This document shows, in pieces, positions 53,729 to 62,942 of a stretch of DNA of 64,000 nucleotides. The DNA lies in the NCBI RefSeq assembly GCF_000468535.1, contig NZ_AUQY01000002.1, forward strand, positions 310,001 through 374,000, read 5' to 3'. The position numbers and the translations under genes were made by a program. Positions within the stretch are counted from its first letter, which is position 1. Each line of letters opens with the position of its first letter. The DNA comes from Peptoniphilus mikwangii. Its GTDB lineage: Bacteria > Bacillota > Clostridia > Tissierellales > Peptoniphilaceae. The notes beneath the pieces were generated by a model. That model was not told the origin of the DNA. It did not search any database and saw nothing but the letters and a program-made list of their open reading frames with translations.

Positions 53729-55117
53729 CTAAAATTCTGCAGAACCAACTGTTCTTGGAAATGGTATTACATCTCTAATATTGCTCATACCTGTAATATA
53801 CATTACAGCTCTTTCAAATCCAAGTCCAAATCCTGAGTGTTGAGCGCTACCATACCTTCTAAGATCTAAATACCACTTATATGTGTCCATATCCATTCCA
53901 ATATTTTTCATTTTTTCTTCTAATACTTCAAGTCTATCCTCTCTTTGAGAACCTCCAATTATTTCTCCAACTCCGGGTACAAGAAGATCCATTGCAGCTA
54001 CCGTTTTTTTATCTTCGTTTTCTTTCATATAAAAAGCTTTTATCTCTTTTGGATAGTTTATTACAAATAAAGGCTTTTTATATACTTCTTCAGTCAAATA
54101 TCTCTCATGCTCAGTCTGTAAGTCAACTCCCCATTCAACAGGATATTTAAACTCACGTCCTGATTTTTTTAATACTTCTATAGCCTCTGTATAAGTAATT
54201 CTACCAAAATCAGAATTTACAACATTATTAAGTCTTTCAAAAAGTCCCTTATCAATAAAGCTATTAAAAAACTCCATTTCATCTTTTGCATTATCAAGTA
54301 CATATTTAATTATATACTTTAACATTTCTTCTGAAATTCTCATATTTTCTTCAAGATCTGCAAATGCAAGTTCCGGTTCTATCATCCAAAATTCTGCAGC
54401 GTGCCTTGCTGTATTTGAATTTTCAGCTCTGAAAGTAGGTCCAAAAGTATACACGTTTCCAAATGCTAAAGCAAATGATTCAGCCTCTAATTGTCCAGAT
54501 ACAGTTAAATTAGTTGATTTTCCAAAAAAGTCATTCGAAAAATCAACTTTACCATCTTCAGTTAAAGGAATATTTTTTAAATCAAGAGTTGTAACTTGAA
54601 ACATCTCTCCTGCCCCTTCTGCATCTGATGCTGTTATAAGCGGAGTATTTACATAAACAAATCCTTTTTCTTGAAAAAATTTGTGTATTGCAAACGCAAG
54701 AATAGATCTAACTCTAAATACTGCATTAAATGTATTAGATCTTCCCCTTAAATGTGCAATAGTTCTTAAATATTCCATCGTATGACGCTTTTTTTGAAGC
54801 GGATAATCTCTGTCAGATTCACAGTAAGCTTCAATTTTTACTGCATGTAGCTCAATTGGCTGCTTTGCTCCGGGACTTTCCACGATTTTTCCCTCTACTA
54901 AAAGAGAAGAACTTATGGGATATTTTTCAACTTCAGAAAAATTTTGCAGCTTATCATCGTATACAATTTGCAGACTTCCAAAGCACGAACCATCTGTAAG
55001 TTCTATAAATCCAAAATTTTTAGATGATCTGCTTGTTTTTATCCATCCTTCAATTTTTACATCTCTATCAATAAATTTTTGACTGTTTTCTAAAATTTCT
55101 CTAATAGTTAATCTCAT
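53729..55117 (-). CDS. asnS: Asparaginyl-tRNA synthetase
   Basis: AsnRS charges tRNA-Asn. The 462-aa class IIb enzyme has the N-terminal OB anticodon-binding domain ([26 protein letters not shown]), motif 2 [21 protein letters not shown], and motif 3 [16 protein letters not shown]. The [12 protein letters not shown] segment and HAAEF favour Asn over Asp specificity. ATG 55117 follows AGGAGGAATT; an earlier in-frame ATG at 55201 lies upstream of the promoter -10 and is rejected. Both AsnA and AsnRS are present, so direct Asn charging is supported. Confidence 0.97.
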   Translation of the reverse strand: MRLTIREILENSQKFIDRDVKIEGWIKTSRSSKNFGFIELTDGSCFGSLQIVYDDKLQNFSEVEKYPISSSLLVEGKIVESPGAKQPIELHAVKIEAYCESDRDYPLQKKRHTMEYLRTIAHLRGRSNTFNAVFRVRSILAFAIHKFFQEKGFVYVNTPLITASDAEGAGEMFQVTTLDLKNIPLTEDGKVDFSNDFFGKSTNLTVSGQLEAESFALAFGNVYTFGPTFRAENSNTARHAAEFWMIEPELAFADLEENMRISEEMLKYIIKYVLDNAKDEMEFFNSFIDKGLFERLNNVVNSDFGRITYTEAIEVLKKSGREFKYPVEWGVDLQTEHERYLTEEVYKKPLFVINYPKEIKAFYMKENEDKKTVAAMDLLVPGVGEIIGGSQREDRLEVLEEKMKNIGMDMDTYKWYLDLRRYGSAQHSGFGLGFERAVMYITGMSNIRDVIPFPRTVGSAEF

Positions 55118-55172
55118 AATTCCTCCTAATATATCAACTTTATTTTTTATTTTCAATTTATATATAGGTTGT

Positions 55173-55201
55173 ATTATAGCCATTTTGTAACAGTTTGTCA
55201 A
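55173..55201 (-). promoter_or_regulatory. Consensus sigma-A promoter of asnS-leuS
   Basis: TTGACA (55201-55196), 17-bp spacer, TATAAT (55178-55173): a perfect match. Predicted leader is about 50 bases. Confidence 0.92.
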
Positions 55202-55226
55202 ATTGTAGAAGTATTTTTACATAAAA

Positions 55227-55248
55227 ATAAGGCCCTTTAGGACCTTAT
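55227..55248 (-). terminator. Terminator of the C69 dipeptidase gene
   Basis: ATAAGGTCC and GGGCCTTAT (one G-U pair) around loop TAAA, followed by TTTTAT on the minus strand, 8 bp after the dipeptidase stop. Confidence 0.88.
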
Positions 55249-55255
55249 CTTTTCA

Positions 55256-56734
55256 TTATTGAGCTATTGATGGAACAAATGGCTTTTTAGCTGTTCTTGC
55301 TACATCTCCGGCAACATATCTAAATAACTCAGAGTACATTGATTTTGCATCTTTAAAAGCCTGCATTCCCAGCTTTTCTGCCATTTCATTTGCATATTCA
55401 ACTGCTCTTTTAGGATCTTGATGATACAAAACTAAAAATTCTTTATTTCTTGCATCTTGTTCTTCTATTAATTTATCTTGATACTTACTCCAGTATTCTC
55501 TAATACTCTTTCCATATTTATCTCTATTTAATTCAGCTAATGTAGATAATCCTCTAAATACCCAATATGCCTGTGTATCATCAAAATTTGATGATTTTTT
55601 AGCATATGCCTCAGGAGTTTTTGATAAATTAGGGAAGTATGGAACATACACATTGTGTTCCGCATTTCCCATAGCAAGCCATAAAATTCCAGGAACTTTT
55701 GCAGGGAAATTTTCTTTTAATTCTATTATATGACACTCAACTTGTCTTTCTATTCCTATAACTCTTACGCCTTTATTTTCAGGCTTATTTCCATCTAACT
55801 TAGTTCCTTCATATCTATATTTTTGTAATTCCATAACATCTTTTAAAGAAACCTTTTTATCCGGTTTGAAAAATAAATTATAGTTACTTTCATAAGACAA
55901 TTTTTTTGAAGGTGCAAGAAAATTTTGTCCGCCCCATACTCTTGCTCTATCATAATCTTGAAGTTCAGGAGCATAAGTTGCCCTCACTGAAAACTTTCCA
56001 TTTACTTTTTTTATTAAATTATGTTTTTCAGGCATACTAATTAATTCTTTAGATGCTATAACATTTTCTGTATCATTTACATCTACGTAATCAAGCCATA
56101 AACAATTTGGAATTACCGCACAAACATCAGTTGGCAATTTAATTGCAACATATTGATGTCCTGATACTATTTCCATGTACCACGCTTCTTTATGATCTGC
56201 TATCATTAAAACGTTACATTCAGCAGCTCCCTCTTTATCAATTATTTCTCCAAGAAGTTTAACGCCTTCTTTAGCTGTGCTACATCTTGAAAGAACTAAT
56301 GTAGTTATGTCTGCTTCTCTAAGACCAGTATCAATAAGAGGATCTACTTTTTCAATTTCTTCTCTATAATCTGCAGATACTGTTGCAGATATTGCAACTC
56401 CTTTTTCGTTATAACCAACTTCGTCATAAATACCATCATCATCATAGCCATCTGAATCAGGAACTGCACAATATTGATAAGTATGCATAGCTTGAGGCCA
56501 TTTAAACCCTGTTATTTGATCTTCATACATTTCACCGTCTTTATGATCTGCAGCCGGATATACAACAAAACTTTTCGGATGTCCTCCACCTATATCTTCT
56601 GTTCTGCAAATTAAAGTAGAACCATTCTTAGATACATCTTTTCCTACATAAGTTCCTGTACAGGCAAGTGCACTATTACCAACACTTAATATCATAATAA
56701 GTGCCAATAACAAAGATAACATTCTTTTCTTCAT
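55256..56734 (-). CDS. Secreted C69-family dipeptidase
   Basis: The 492-aa protein has a clear signal peptide (MKKRMLSLLLALIMILSVG, ending SALA) and then CTGTYVGKDVSKNGSTLICRTED. C69 peptidases are N-terminal-nucleophile hydrolases whose Cys starts the mature enzyme; here signal peptidase cleavage after ALA would directly expose Cys25. Further C69 blocks are YNEKGVAISATVSA, EADITTLVLSRCSTAKEGV, IADHKEAWYMEIVSGHQYVA and RATYAPELQDYDRARVWGG. It probably releases dipeptides outside the cell for nutrition. Substrate range is unknown. It is monocistronic with AGGAGG before the ATG. Confidence 0.93.
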   Translation of the reverse strand: MKKRMLSLLLALIMILSVGNSALACTGTYVGKDVSKNGSTLICRTEDIGGGHPKSFVVYPAADHKDGEMYEDQITGFKWPQAMHTYQYCAVPDSDGYDDDGIYDEVGYNEKGVAISATVSADYREEIEKVDPLIDTGLREADITTLVLSRCSTAKEGVKLLGEIIDKEGAAECNVLMIADHKEAWYMEIVSGHQYVAIKLPTDVCAVIPNCLWLDYVDVNDTENVIASKELISMPEKHNLIKKVNGKFSVRATYAPELQDYDRARVWGGQNFLAPSKKLSYESNYNLFFKPDKKVSLKDVMELQKYRYEGTKLDGNKPENKGVRVIGIERQVECHIIELKENFPAKVPGILWLAMGNAEHNVYVPYFPNLSKTPEAYAKKSSNFDDTQAYWVFRGLSTLAELNRDKYGKSIREYWSKYQDKLIEEQDARNKEFLVLYHQDPKRAVEYANEMAEKLGMQAFKDAKSMYSELFRYVAGDVARTAKKPFVPSIAQ

Positions 56735-56802
56735 AATTATAATTCCTCCTTACGAAAATGATTTCCTAGTTAATATTATAGCAATATTTAATCAAATATA
56801 AA

Positions 56803-56857
56803 AGAGCATAAATATTTATTAAAAAACACAATGCTATGTTTTAAATATTTATGCTCT
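56803..56857 (-). terminator. Long inverted repeat, terminator of the nrdR-rarA genes
   Basis: AGAGCATAAATATTTA (56857-56842) and TAAATATTTATGCTCT (56818-56803) are perfect 16-bp arms; the 23-base loop contains a second small hairpin (AAACA/TGTTT). TTTTATATTT follows on the minus strand. It lies about 50 bp after rarA and about 70 bp before the dipeptidase ATG; the latter's probable -10 TATAAT is in between. Confidence 0.75.
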
Positions 56858-56908
56858 ATTCCATAATCAAATTGATTGAAAAACACAATTTCTAATTCTA
56901 TTTTTTTC

Positions 56909-58213
56909 TTATTTATCTTTAAGTTTAGCCATAAAATCTTTTATTTTTTTCTCATATCCATTGTTAGATGGTTCATAATAAATCCTATCTACAAATTCAC
57001 TTGGAAGATATTGTTGCTCTACATAATTATTTTCATAATCATGAGGATACTTATATATAGCTTCTTTTTTTATATCCGGACTATGCTTATCTCTTAGATA
57101 CATCGGTATATAAAAATTTGTTCCATATTTCACATCATTAATAGCCGAATTAATTCCAAGATATGCCCTATTAGATTTTGGAGCTGTAGCAAGATATGTG
57201 GTTGCTTGTGCTAAAATAATTCTGCCTTCCGGAAATCCAACCATATTAACTGCATTAAATGCCGCTACTGCAACTACAAGCGCCATAGGATCCGCATTTG
57301 ATATATCTTCTGATGCGGATATTATTAATCTTCTTGCTATAAATTTAGGTTCTTCTCCTGACTCTATCATCTTTGCAAGGTAAAAAAGTGCAGCATTAGG
57401 ATCAGATCCTCTAATTGATTTTATAAAAGCTGATGCAGTATCATAATGCTCATTTCCATTTTTATCATAATTTATGTTTTTACTTTGTAAACAATCTTTA
57501 ATAATATCTATATCTATTTTTATCTTATTATCAACCATATCTGTAGATAAAATTGCTATTTCTAAAGAATTTAAAATATTTCTCCCATCACCTGAAGAAT
57601 TATTTATCAAAAAATTAATTGCAGCATCATCTATTTCTATATTTAAATTACCGAAACCATTTTCATCATTTAAAGCTTTTATTATAAGTTCTCTTAATTC
57701 TTCCTGACAAAGAGCTTCAAGTGTTAATATTTGGCACCTGGAAACTAATGCTTTATTAACTTCAAAGTAAGGATTTTCAGTTGTAGCTCCTATTAGAATT
57801 ATAATTCCCTTTTCAACAAAAGGAAGAAGAGCATCTTGTTGAGTTTTATTAAATCTATGAATTTCATCTATAAACAGTATAGTATTTTTATTTTCATATT
57901 TTAAAAATTCTTCAGCTTCATTTAACACTTCTCTTAATTCTTTTATATTTGATGTTACAGCTGAAATTTGAACAAATCTTTTTTTTGTGGTATTTGCAAT
58001 TATTCTTGCAAGAGTTGTTTTCCCAACTCCAGGCGGTCCATAAAATATCATCGAAGATACTCTGTCCGATTTTATAATTCTACTTAAGTATCTTCCTTCA
58101 CCGACAAGATGTTTCTGTCCAAAAAATTCATTTAGATTTTTTGGCCTTAGTCTTTCTGCAAGCGGTGCATTTGTTTTTAAATTTTCCTGCATATTTAAAG
58201 TAAATAAATCCAT
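56909..58213 (-). CDS. rarA: Replication-associated recombination ATPase RarA (MgsA)
   Basis: RarA is a AAA+ tetramer related to clamp loaders and RuvB that acts at stalled forks. The 434-aa protein has PLAERLRPKNLNEFFGQKHL, Walker A FYGPPGVGKTTLARI, Walker [21 protein letters not shown], sensor GATTENP and the C-terminal tetramerisation region (FIKSIRGSDPNAALFYLAKMI, EDISNADPMA, YLPSEF). It follows nrdR by 4 bp. Confidence 0.97.
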   Translation of the reverse strand: MDLFTLNMQENLKTNAPLAERLRPKNLNEFFGQKHLVGEGRYLSRIIKSDRVSSMIFYGPPGVGKTTLARIIANTTKKRFVQISAVTSNIKELREVLNEAEEFLKYENKNTILFIDEIHRFNKTQQDALLPFVEKGIIILIGATTENPYFEVNKALVSRCQILTLEALCQEELRELIIKALNDENGFGNLNIEIDDAAINFLINNSSGDGRNILNSLEIAILSTDMVDNKIKIDIDIIKDCLQSKNINYDKNGNEHYDTASAFIKSIRGSDPNAALFYLAKMIESGEEPKFIARRLIISASEDISNADPMALVVAVAAFNAVNMVGFPEGRIILAQATTYLATAPKSNRAYLGINSAINDVKYGTNFYIPMYLRDKHSPDIKKEAIYKYPHDYENNYVEQQYLPSEFVDRIYYEPSNNGYEKKIKDFMAKLKDK

Positions 58214-58217
58214 AAAA

Positions 58218-58676
58218 TCACTTCTTCTTGCTTATTATATCTTGCAGTTCATCAAAAAAACTATTTACATCTTTAAATTGCCTATATACAGAAGCAAATC
58301 TAACATAGGCAACTTCATCAAGTTCTTTTAGTTCCTGCATTACCATTTCACCGATTTCAGTAGTTGTAATTTCTTTTTTTAATGAATTTTGAATCTTTTT
58401 TTCTATATTGTCTACTGCAGCTTCTATTTTTTCAATTGATACAGGTCTTTTTTCACACGATTTTATTATTCCATGAACTATTTTATTTCTATCAAAGCTC
58501 TGTCTATTGCCATCTTTTTTTTCAACTATTATAGGTGTCTCTTCAATTTTCTCATAGGTTGTAAATCTTCCCTTACAATTTATACATTCTCTTCTACGTC
58601 TTATTGTACTACCTTCGTCTGTCGGTCTTGAATCTACAACTTTAGATTCAGAATACCCACAATATGGACACTTCAT
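58218..58676 (-). CDS. nrdR: Transcriptional repressor NrdR
   Basis: NrdR represses ribonucleotide reductase genes in response to ATP/dATP. The 152-aa protein has the zinc ribbon [20 protein letters not shown] and [16 protein letters not shown], and an ATP-cone domain ([20 protein letters not shown]). No nrd genes or NrdR boxes are seen in the window. GATGAGGTGAT before the ATG is its ribosome-binding site, and that heptad is also part of the hairpin upstream. Confidence 0.97.
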   Translation of the reverse strand: MKCPYCGYSESKVVDSRPTDEGSTIRRRRECINCKGRFTTYEKIEETPIIVEKKDGNRQSFDRNKIVHGIIKSCEKRPVSIEKIEAAVDNIEKKIQNSLKKEITTTEIGEMVMQELKELDEVAYVRFASVYRQFKDVNSFFDELQDIISKKK

Positions 58677-58683
58677 ATTATCA

Positions 58684-58715
58684 CCTCATCAAAAATACCT
58701 CATCAAATGATGAGG
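58684..58715 (-). terminator. ftsZ terminator / possible nrdR attenuator
   Basis: On the minus strand CCTCATC (58715-58709), loop ATTT and GATGAGG (58704-58698) form a 7-bp hairpin followed by TATTTTT. A second GATGAGG (58690-58684) contains the nrdR ribosome-binding site. CCTCATC can pair with either copy, so termination and masking of the nrdR site are mutually exclusive folds. Confidence 0.75.
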
Positions 58716-58721
58716 CATTAA

Positions 58722-59804
58722 TTAGTTTTTCTTTGTTCTTAAAAATGAAGGGATTTTTAATTCTCCATCTTCAAAATTTTTTACAGAATCTTTAGAATCA
58801 GATCTGCCACTAATGTCAAGACCTGGAAATTTTTTTCCCTTATCTTCTTTATATTGATCAAATTCAGTAGCTATTACTGTAATTTTTATTTGATCTTTAA
58901 GTGATTCATCAATTCCTGCTCCAAATATAATATTTGCATCTTCATCTACACAGTCACGAATTAAATCTGCAGCTTCATTAACTTCAAAAATTCCAAGATC
59001 ATTTCCTGCTGTTATATTAAGAAGTACAGATTTTGCTCCTTGAATAGAAGTTTCAAGTAGAGGAGAATTTATAGCAAGTTTAGCAGCTTCAGTAGCTCTA
59101 TCGTCCCCGGATGCAACACCTATACCCATATGAGCAATACCTTTATCATACATAATTGTCTTAACGTCCGCAAAGTCAAGATTTATTAGATTAGGTACCG
59201 AAATTAAATCTGATATACCTTGTATACCTTGTTTTAATATTTCATCCGCCATCTCAAAAGCTTTTGAAAAACTTGTCTTTTTATCTGAAATTGAAAGGAG
59301 TCTATCATTTGGAATAATAACCAATGTATCTACTTTATCTTTTAATGCGTTAATTCCTCTCTCTGCAAATTTTGCTCTCTTTATACCCTCAAAGGCAAAA
59401 GGTTTTGTTACTACACCAACTGTAAGTAATCCTAATTCTTTCGCAACATCTGCAATTATAGGAGCTGCTCCAGTACCGGTTCCACCGCCCATTCCGGCAG
59501 TTATAAATACCATATCGGCACCTTCAAGACATGCTCTTATTTCATCACGAGACTCTTCTGCAGATTGTTCTCCAACATCAGGATTGGCACCTGCACCTAA
59601 CCCTTTTGTTACTTTCTCTCCTAATTGAATTTTACTTTCTGCAAGAGAATTTTTTAATGCTTGTCTATCTGTATTAAAAGCAATAAATTCTACTCCCTTA
59701 ACTCCGGCATTTATCATTCTGTTAACAGCATTATTTCCGCCGCCACCAACGCCAACTACCCTTATCTTGGCAAAATCATCATGATCCATATCAAAATCCA
59801 ACAT
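58722..59804 (-). CDS. ftsZ: Cell division GTPase FtsZ
   Basis: FtsZ polymerises into the division ring. The 360-aa protein has [29 protein letters not shown], the tubulin signature [15 protein letters not shown], the T7 loop region [11 protein letters not shown], and the conserved C-terminal peptide ELKIPSFLR that binds FtsA/SepF. AAGGAGG stands 6 bases before ATG 59804; the ATG at 59810 touches that site and is less likely. It has its own promoter after ftsQ. ftsA is not beside it. Confidence 0.98.
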   Translation of the reverse strand: MLDFDMDHDDFAKIRVVGVGGGGNNAVNRMINAGVKGVEFIAFNTDRQALKNSLAESKIQLGEKVTKGLGAGANPDVGEQSAEESRDEIRACLEGADMVFITAGMGGGTGTGAAPIIADVAKELGLLTVGVVTKPFAFEGIKRAKFAERGINALKDKVDTLVIIPNDRLLSISDKKTSFSKAFEMADEILKQGIQGISDLISVPNLINLDFADVKTIMYDKGIAHMGIGVASGDDRATEAAKLAINSPLLETSIQGAKSVLLNITAGNDLGIFEVNEAADLIRDCVDEDANIIFGAGIDESLKDQIKITVIATEFDQYKEDKGKKFPGLDISGRSDSKDSVKNFEDGELKIPSFLRTKKN

Positions 59805-59859
59805 AAACATCCTCCTTATATAATAAATTACTTATTCATCATAATAAACCTATAATAGT

Positions 59860-59888
59860 ATTTTATAAATAAATTGTAAAATAGTCAA
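59860..59888 (-). promoter_or_regulatory. Promoter of ftsZ
   Basis: TTGACT (59888-59883), 17-bp spacer, TAAAAT (59865-59860) in the 115-bp gap between ftsQ and ftsZ. Confidence 0.75.
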
Positions 59889-59919
59889 TATCTAAACACT
59901 TCATTATAAAAAAACATCG

Positions 59920-60741
59920 TTAATTTTCACTTTCCGTTAAATTTTCATCAAAATTATCTTTGTCATTTTTATCATTACCATTTGAATAATCACTTTCTAT
60001 TTCTACTATAATATTATCTCCTTTACTCATATCTATTAAAGTGGCTCTTTTATTTGTTTTCCTAATATCTTCCAATACTTGTCCTAACATCTTAAATTTG
60101 TAATCAAGATTAGTAGGTTCTCCAAATTTAATTTCAATATTATCCTTATTTATACACATAATAGAATTAGAACTTATATTTACACTTTTCAAATTTTGAA
60201 AAATTTCTTTTTCATCAAAAAGCTTTTTTATAAAATTTTTAGTTTGATCATCTTTAGCGTATAAAAACTTTCCAAGTTTTAAATCTTTTTCATCTATTCC
60301 GGTAAGTTCTACAATATTTTGTAATGGTTCATTTTTTATTCCAATAATTCTAAATTCATCATCAAGCAAATAATAATCCATATAATTTTCTATTTGTAGA
60401 ATCGGTTTTCTTTCATAAACTGAAATAGTTACACGCCTTGATAATGAAAAAGAAATTTTTGAAGTTTTAATTACCGGAATATTATTTATATTTTTAATTC
60501 TATCTTTTTTATTTACAGAAAAATAATTTTCTCCAACTTTAAATTCAGACTTTTTTATTATCTCAGACTCTTTTGCTTCTGATGCCCCTTTTATATTGAT
60601 TGATCTTACATTAAATACTCCCAATTTTAGCATAAAAAATATTATTATACTAAACAAAATTATTATAGAAACTATTTTTCTTATCAAAAGCCTTTTCTTT
60701 CTACGCTTTATAATTTTCTTTTTTCTATTTCCGTTATTCAT
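59920..60741 (-). CDS. ftsQ: Cell division protein FtsQ/DivIB
   Basis: FtsQ/DivIB is a bitopic divisome protein. The 273-aa product has a Lys/Arg-rich cytoplasmic head (NRKKKIIKRRKKRLLIRK), one membrane helix (about 21-41), a POTRA domain (FNVRSINIKGASEAKESEI, NYFSVNKKDRIKNI) and a beta domain (SLSRRVTISVYERKPILQIE, YYLLDDEFRIIG), ending in an acidic Asp/Asn-rich tail. Its ATG overlaps the murG stop (TAATG) with no clear ribosome-binding site, implying coupling. Confidence 0.92.
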   Translation of the reverse strand: MNNGNRKKKIIKRRKKRLLIRKIVSIIILFSIIIFFMLKLGVFNVRSINIKGASEAKESEIIKKSEFKVGENYFSVNKKDRIKNINNIPVIKTSKISFSLSRRVTISVYERKPILQIENYMDYYLLDDEFRIIGIKNEPLQNIVELTGIDEKDLKLGKFLYAKDDQTKNFIKKLFDEKEIFQNLKSVNISSNSIMCINKDNIEIKFGEPTNLDYKFKMLGQVLEDIRKTNKRATLIDMSKGDNIIVEIESDYSNGNDKNDKDNFDENLTESEN

Positions 60742-61832
60742 TATTTTAAACTTTCTATTTTATCTACCAATAATTTTACAGCTTCAATATTCCCAATTTT
60801 TTTTGAATTCAATGCCATCTCATTTCTTAAATTATCATTTGAAATCAGTTCAACTATATTATTATATAAAATATCTCCGTTTAAATTTTCTTCTAATATA
60901 ACTTTTGAAGCACCTTTATTCTCGTAGCTTTTAGCATTAAAAACTTGATGATTCCCTGCAGTATATGCTTTTGGAATTAAAATACTTGCAATTCCAACCG
61001 CCGACACTTCAGCAAGTGTCATTGCACTTGAACTTGCAATTACAAGATCGCTTGCCATTAATAATTTTGGAATTTCATATGAATAATTTAATATCGTTAT
61101 GTTTTCAGAAATATTATTTTTATTTAAATTTTCCATAAATTTATTATAGTGAGTTTTTCCTGTTATATGCATAAATTTAAAGTTTATATCCTTTTTACTT
61201 TTTATTATATCAATAACAGCTTCATTTGTAGATTCTTGTCCTCCGCTACCTCCAAATGATAAAACAAATTTTTCACTATCTAAAATTCCAAGTTCTTTTC
61301 TCGCATTCTCTCTATCTATATTTTCAAAGTCATCTCTTACAGGATTTCCGGTTATAATTATATTATCAGTATTCAAATATTCTCTAGCTTCTTCAAAATT
61401 AAGTGAAACAAGATTTGCCTTTTTAGCCAAAAGTCTGTTTGTTTTTCCCGGATATGCATTTTGTTCTTGAATAACAGTTTTTATTTTCTTTTGCTGAGCT
61501 TTTAAAACTATCGGAGCACAAACATAACCTCCGGTACCTATTACAACATCCGGCTTAAATTTTTTTATTATTTTATTGCATTCTCTTAAACCCTTAAAGA
61601 GAGTCAACATTGTAATAAAAGTTTGCTTATTTATTTTTTTTCTTGGTAATCCTTCTATGTGAATCGATTCAAAATCAATACCATATGTTTTTACAAGTTC
61701 TTCTTCAAGACTTCCTTCTTTCCCTACATACAATATTTCATTATCCCCATTTCTTTTTCTTAATTCATTTGCTATCGCAAGTGCCGGATAAATATGTCCT
61801 CCGGTTCCTCCACCGGATAAAATGTATTTCAT
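60741..61832 (-). CDS. murG: UDP-GlcNAc:lipid I N-acetylglucosaminyltransferase MurG
   Basis: MurG converts lipid I into lipid II on the inner face of the membrane. The 363-aa GT-B enzyme has LSGGGTGGHIYPALAIANEL, VIGTGGYVCAPIVLKA, IQEQNAYPGKTNRLLAKKA, LSFGGSGGQESTNEA and SSSAMTLAEVSAVGIASILIPKA with GNHQVFNA. It begins directly after the ftsW stop codon (no spacer). Confidence 0.98.
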   Translation of the reverse strand: MKYILSGGGTGGHIYPALAIANELRKRNGDNEILYVGKEGSLEEELVKTYGIDFESIHIEGLPRKKINKQTFITMLTLFKGLRECNKIIKKFKPDVVIGTGGYVCAPIVLKAQQKKIKTVIQEQNAYPGKTNRLLAKKANLVSLNFEEAREYLNTDNIIITGNPVRDDFENIDRENARKELGILDSEKFVLSFGGSGGQESTNEAVIDIIKSKKDINFKFMHITGKTHYNKFMENLNKNNISENITILNYSYEIPKLLMASDLVIASSSAMTLAEVSAVGIASILIPKAYTAGNHQVFNAKSYENKGASKVILEENLNGDILYNNIVELISNDNLRNEMALNSKKIGNIEAVKLLVDKIESLK

Positions 61833-62942
61833 TTATTCTTCCACATCCCTTGAAATTCTAAGTAGCAAACCTATTGAAATCATAGTCAACATTAATGATG
61901 TTCCTCCATAAGAAATAAATGGAAGTGTTATACCCGTAACCGGAAATAATCCACAGCCAACTCCCAAATTAAATATTGCCTGTATTCCGATATATGTCGT
62001 AATTCCAACTGCTACATATTTATCATAATAATTTTTTGCCTTATATGCAATCAAATATCCTCTATATATTAACATAAAAAACAAAAAAATCAAAAATATG
62101 GCTCCTATGATACCGAACTCTTCACAAATAATAGGAAAAATAAAGTCATTATATGCAAGTGGTACATTAGAATATTTTTGTCTTGAATGAAACAATCCTA
62201 CTCCTCCAAATCCGCCCATAGCTATCGCATACAATGATTGTGTTATTTGATATTTATCTTTTGTTAATGTTCCGCTATCTGTAAAAAACGAAAACATTCT
62301 CTTTATTCTATATGGAAATAAAACTATCATCGGCACAATTGATGCTCCCCCAATGCCAAGTAATGTCACAAATTGATGAGACTTTATTCCCCCTACAAAA
62401 TACATAGAAAATAATGATATTCCTATTACAACAGCTGTTGAAAGGTCTTTCAACATTATCGGAACAACTGATATTGCCATGATTAATACTAATGAATAAA
62501 ATGTATAACTATTTCCCATATTTTTTTTGTTAATATCAAGAAGCTTCGCCATATACACAATAGATGTTATTTTTAAAATATCTGATGGTTGAAATTTAAA
62601 TGATGAACTCGGAATTCTTATCCATCTTATCTGTCCATACTTCCCCCAGCCAAGAGGAGTCCATAATGCAAAAATCAAAAAAATCCCCACTATAAAACCA
62701 ATCCCAGATAAATTTCGGATTGTTTTTCTTGGTAATTTTGAAACAACAATAACTCCGATAAATCCAAGTATAGAAAATATTAATTGTCTTTTTGCAAAAT
62801 AAAACCCATCGCCGTCAAAATTTTTTACACCTTCAGGGTAACTTGCACTTGTTACTGCAATAAGACCAAAAAATACTAAAAGTATCAAAATTATTATTAA
62901 CGGAAAATCCATAGATTTTAATTTGTTTTTATATTTTTTCAT
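61833..62942 (-). CDS. ftsW: Division SEDS glycosyltransferase FtsW
   Basis: FtsW polymerises septal glycan with its partner class B PBP. The 369-aa protein has about ten membrane segments and SEDS motifs: FQPSDILKITSIVYMAKLL, MLKDLSTAVVIG, SLYAIAMGGFGGVGLFHSRQK, YNDFIFPIICEEFG and FPVTGITLPFISYGGTSL. Its place between murD and murG is the classic dcw position, so FtsW is favoured for this copy. The ATG overlaps the murD stop by one base. Confidence 0.95.
   Translation of the reverse strand: MKKYKNKLKSMDFPLIIILILLVFFGLIAVTSASYPEGVKNFDGDGFYFAKRQLIFSILGFIGVIVVSKLPRKTIRNLSGIGFIVGIFLIFALWTPLGWGKYGQIRWIRIPSSSFKFQPSDILKITSIVYMAKLLDINKKNMGNSYTFYSLVLIMAISVVPIMLKDLSTAVVIGISLFSMYFVGGIKSHQFVTLLGIGGASIVPMIVLFPYRIKRMFSFFTDSGTLTKDKYQITQSLYAIAMGGFGGVGLFHSRQKYSNVPLAYNDFIFPIICEEFGIIGAIFLIFLFFMLIYRGYLIAYKAKNYYDKYVAVGITTYIGIQAIFNLGVGCGLFPVTGITLPFISYGGTSLMLTMISIGLLLRISRDVEE

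Noticed and set aside
55118-55201. Longer AsnRS from ATG 55201
   Set aside because: The extension overlaps the -35/-10 elements of a consensus promoter and has no similarity to AsnRS N termini.
55256-56734. Lipoprotein reading of the C69 dipeptidase signal peptide
   Set aside because: The residues before Cys25 are A-L-A, not a lipobox (L-A/S-G/A); the Cys is better explained as the Ntn nucleophile.
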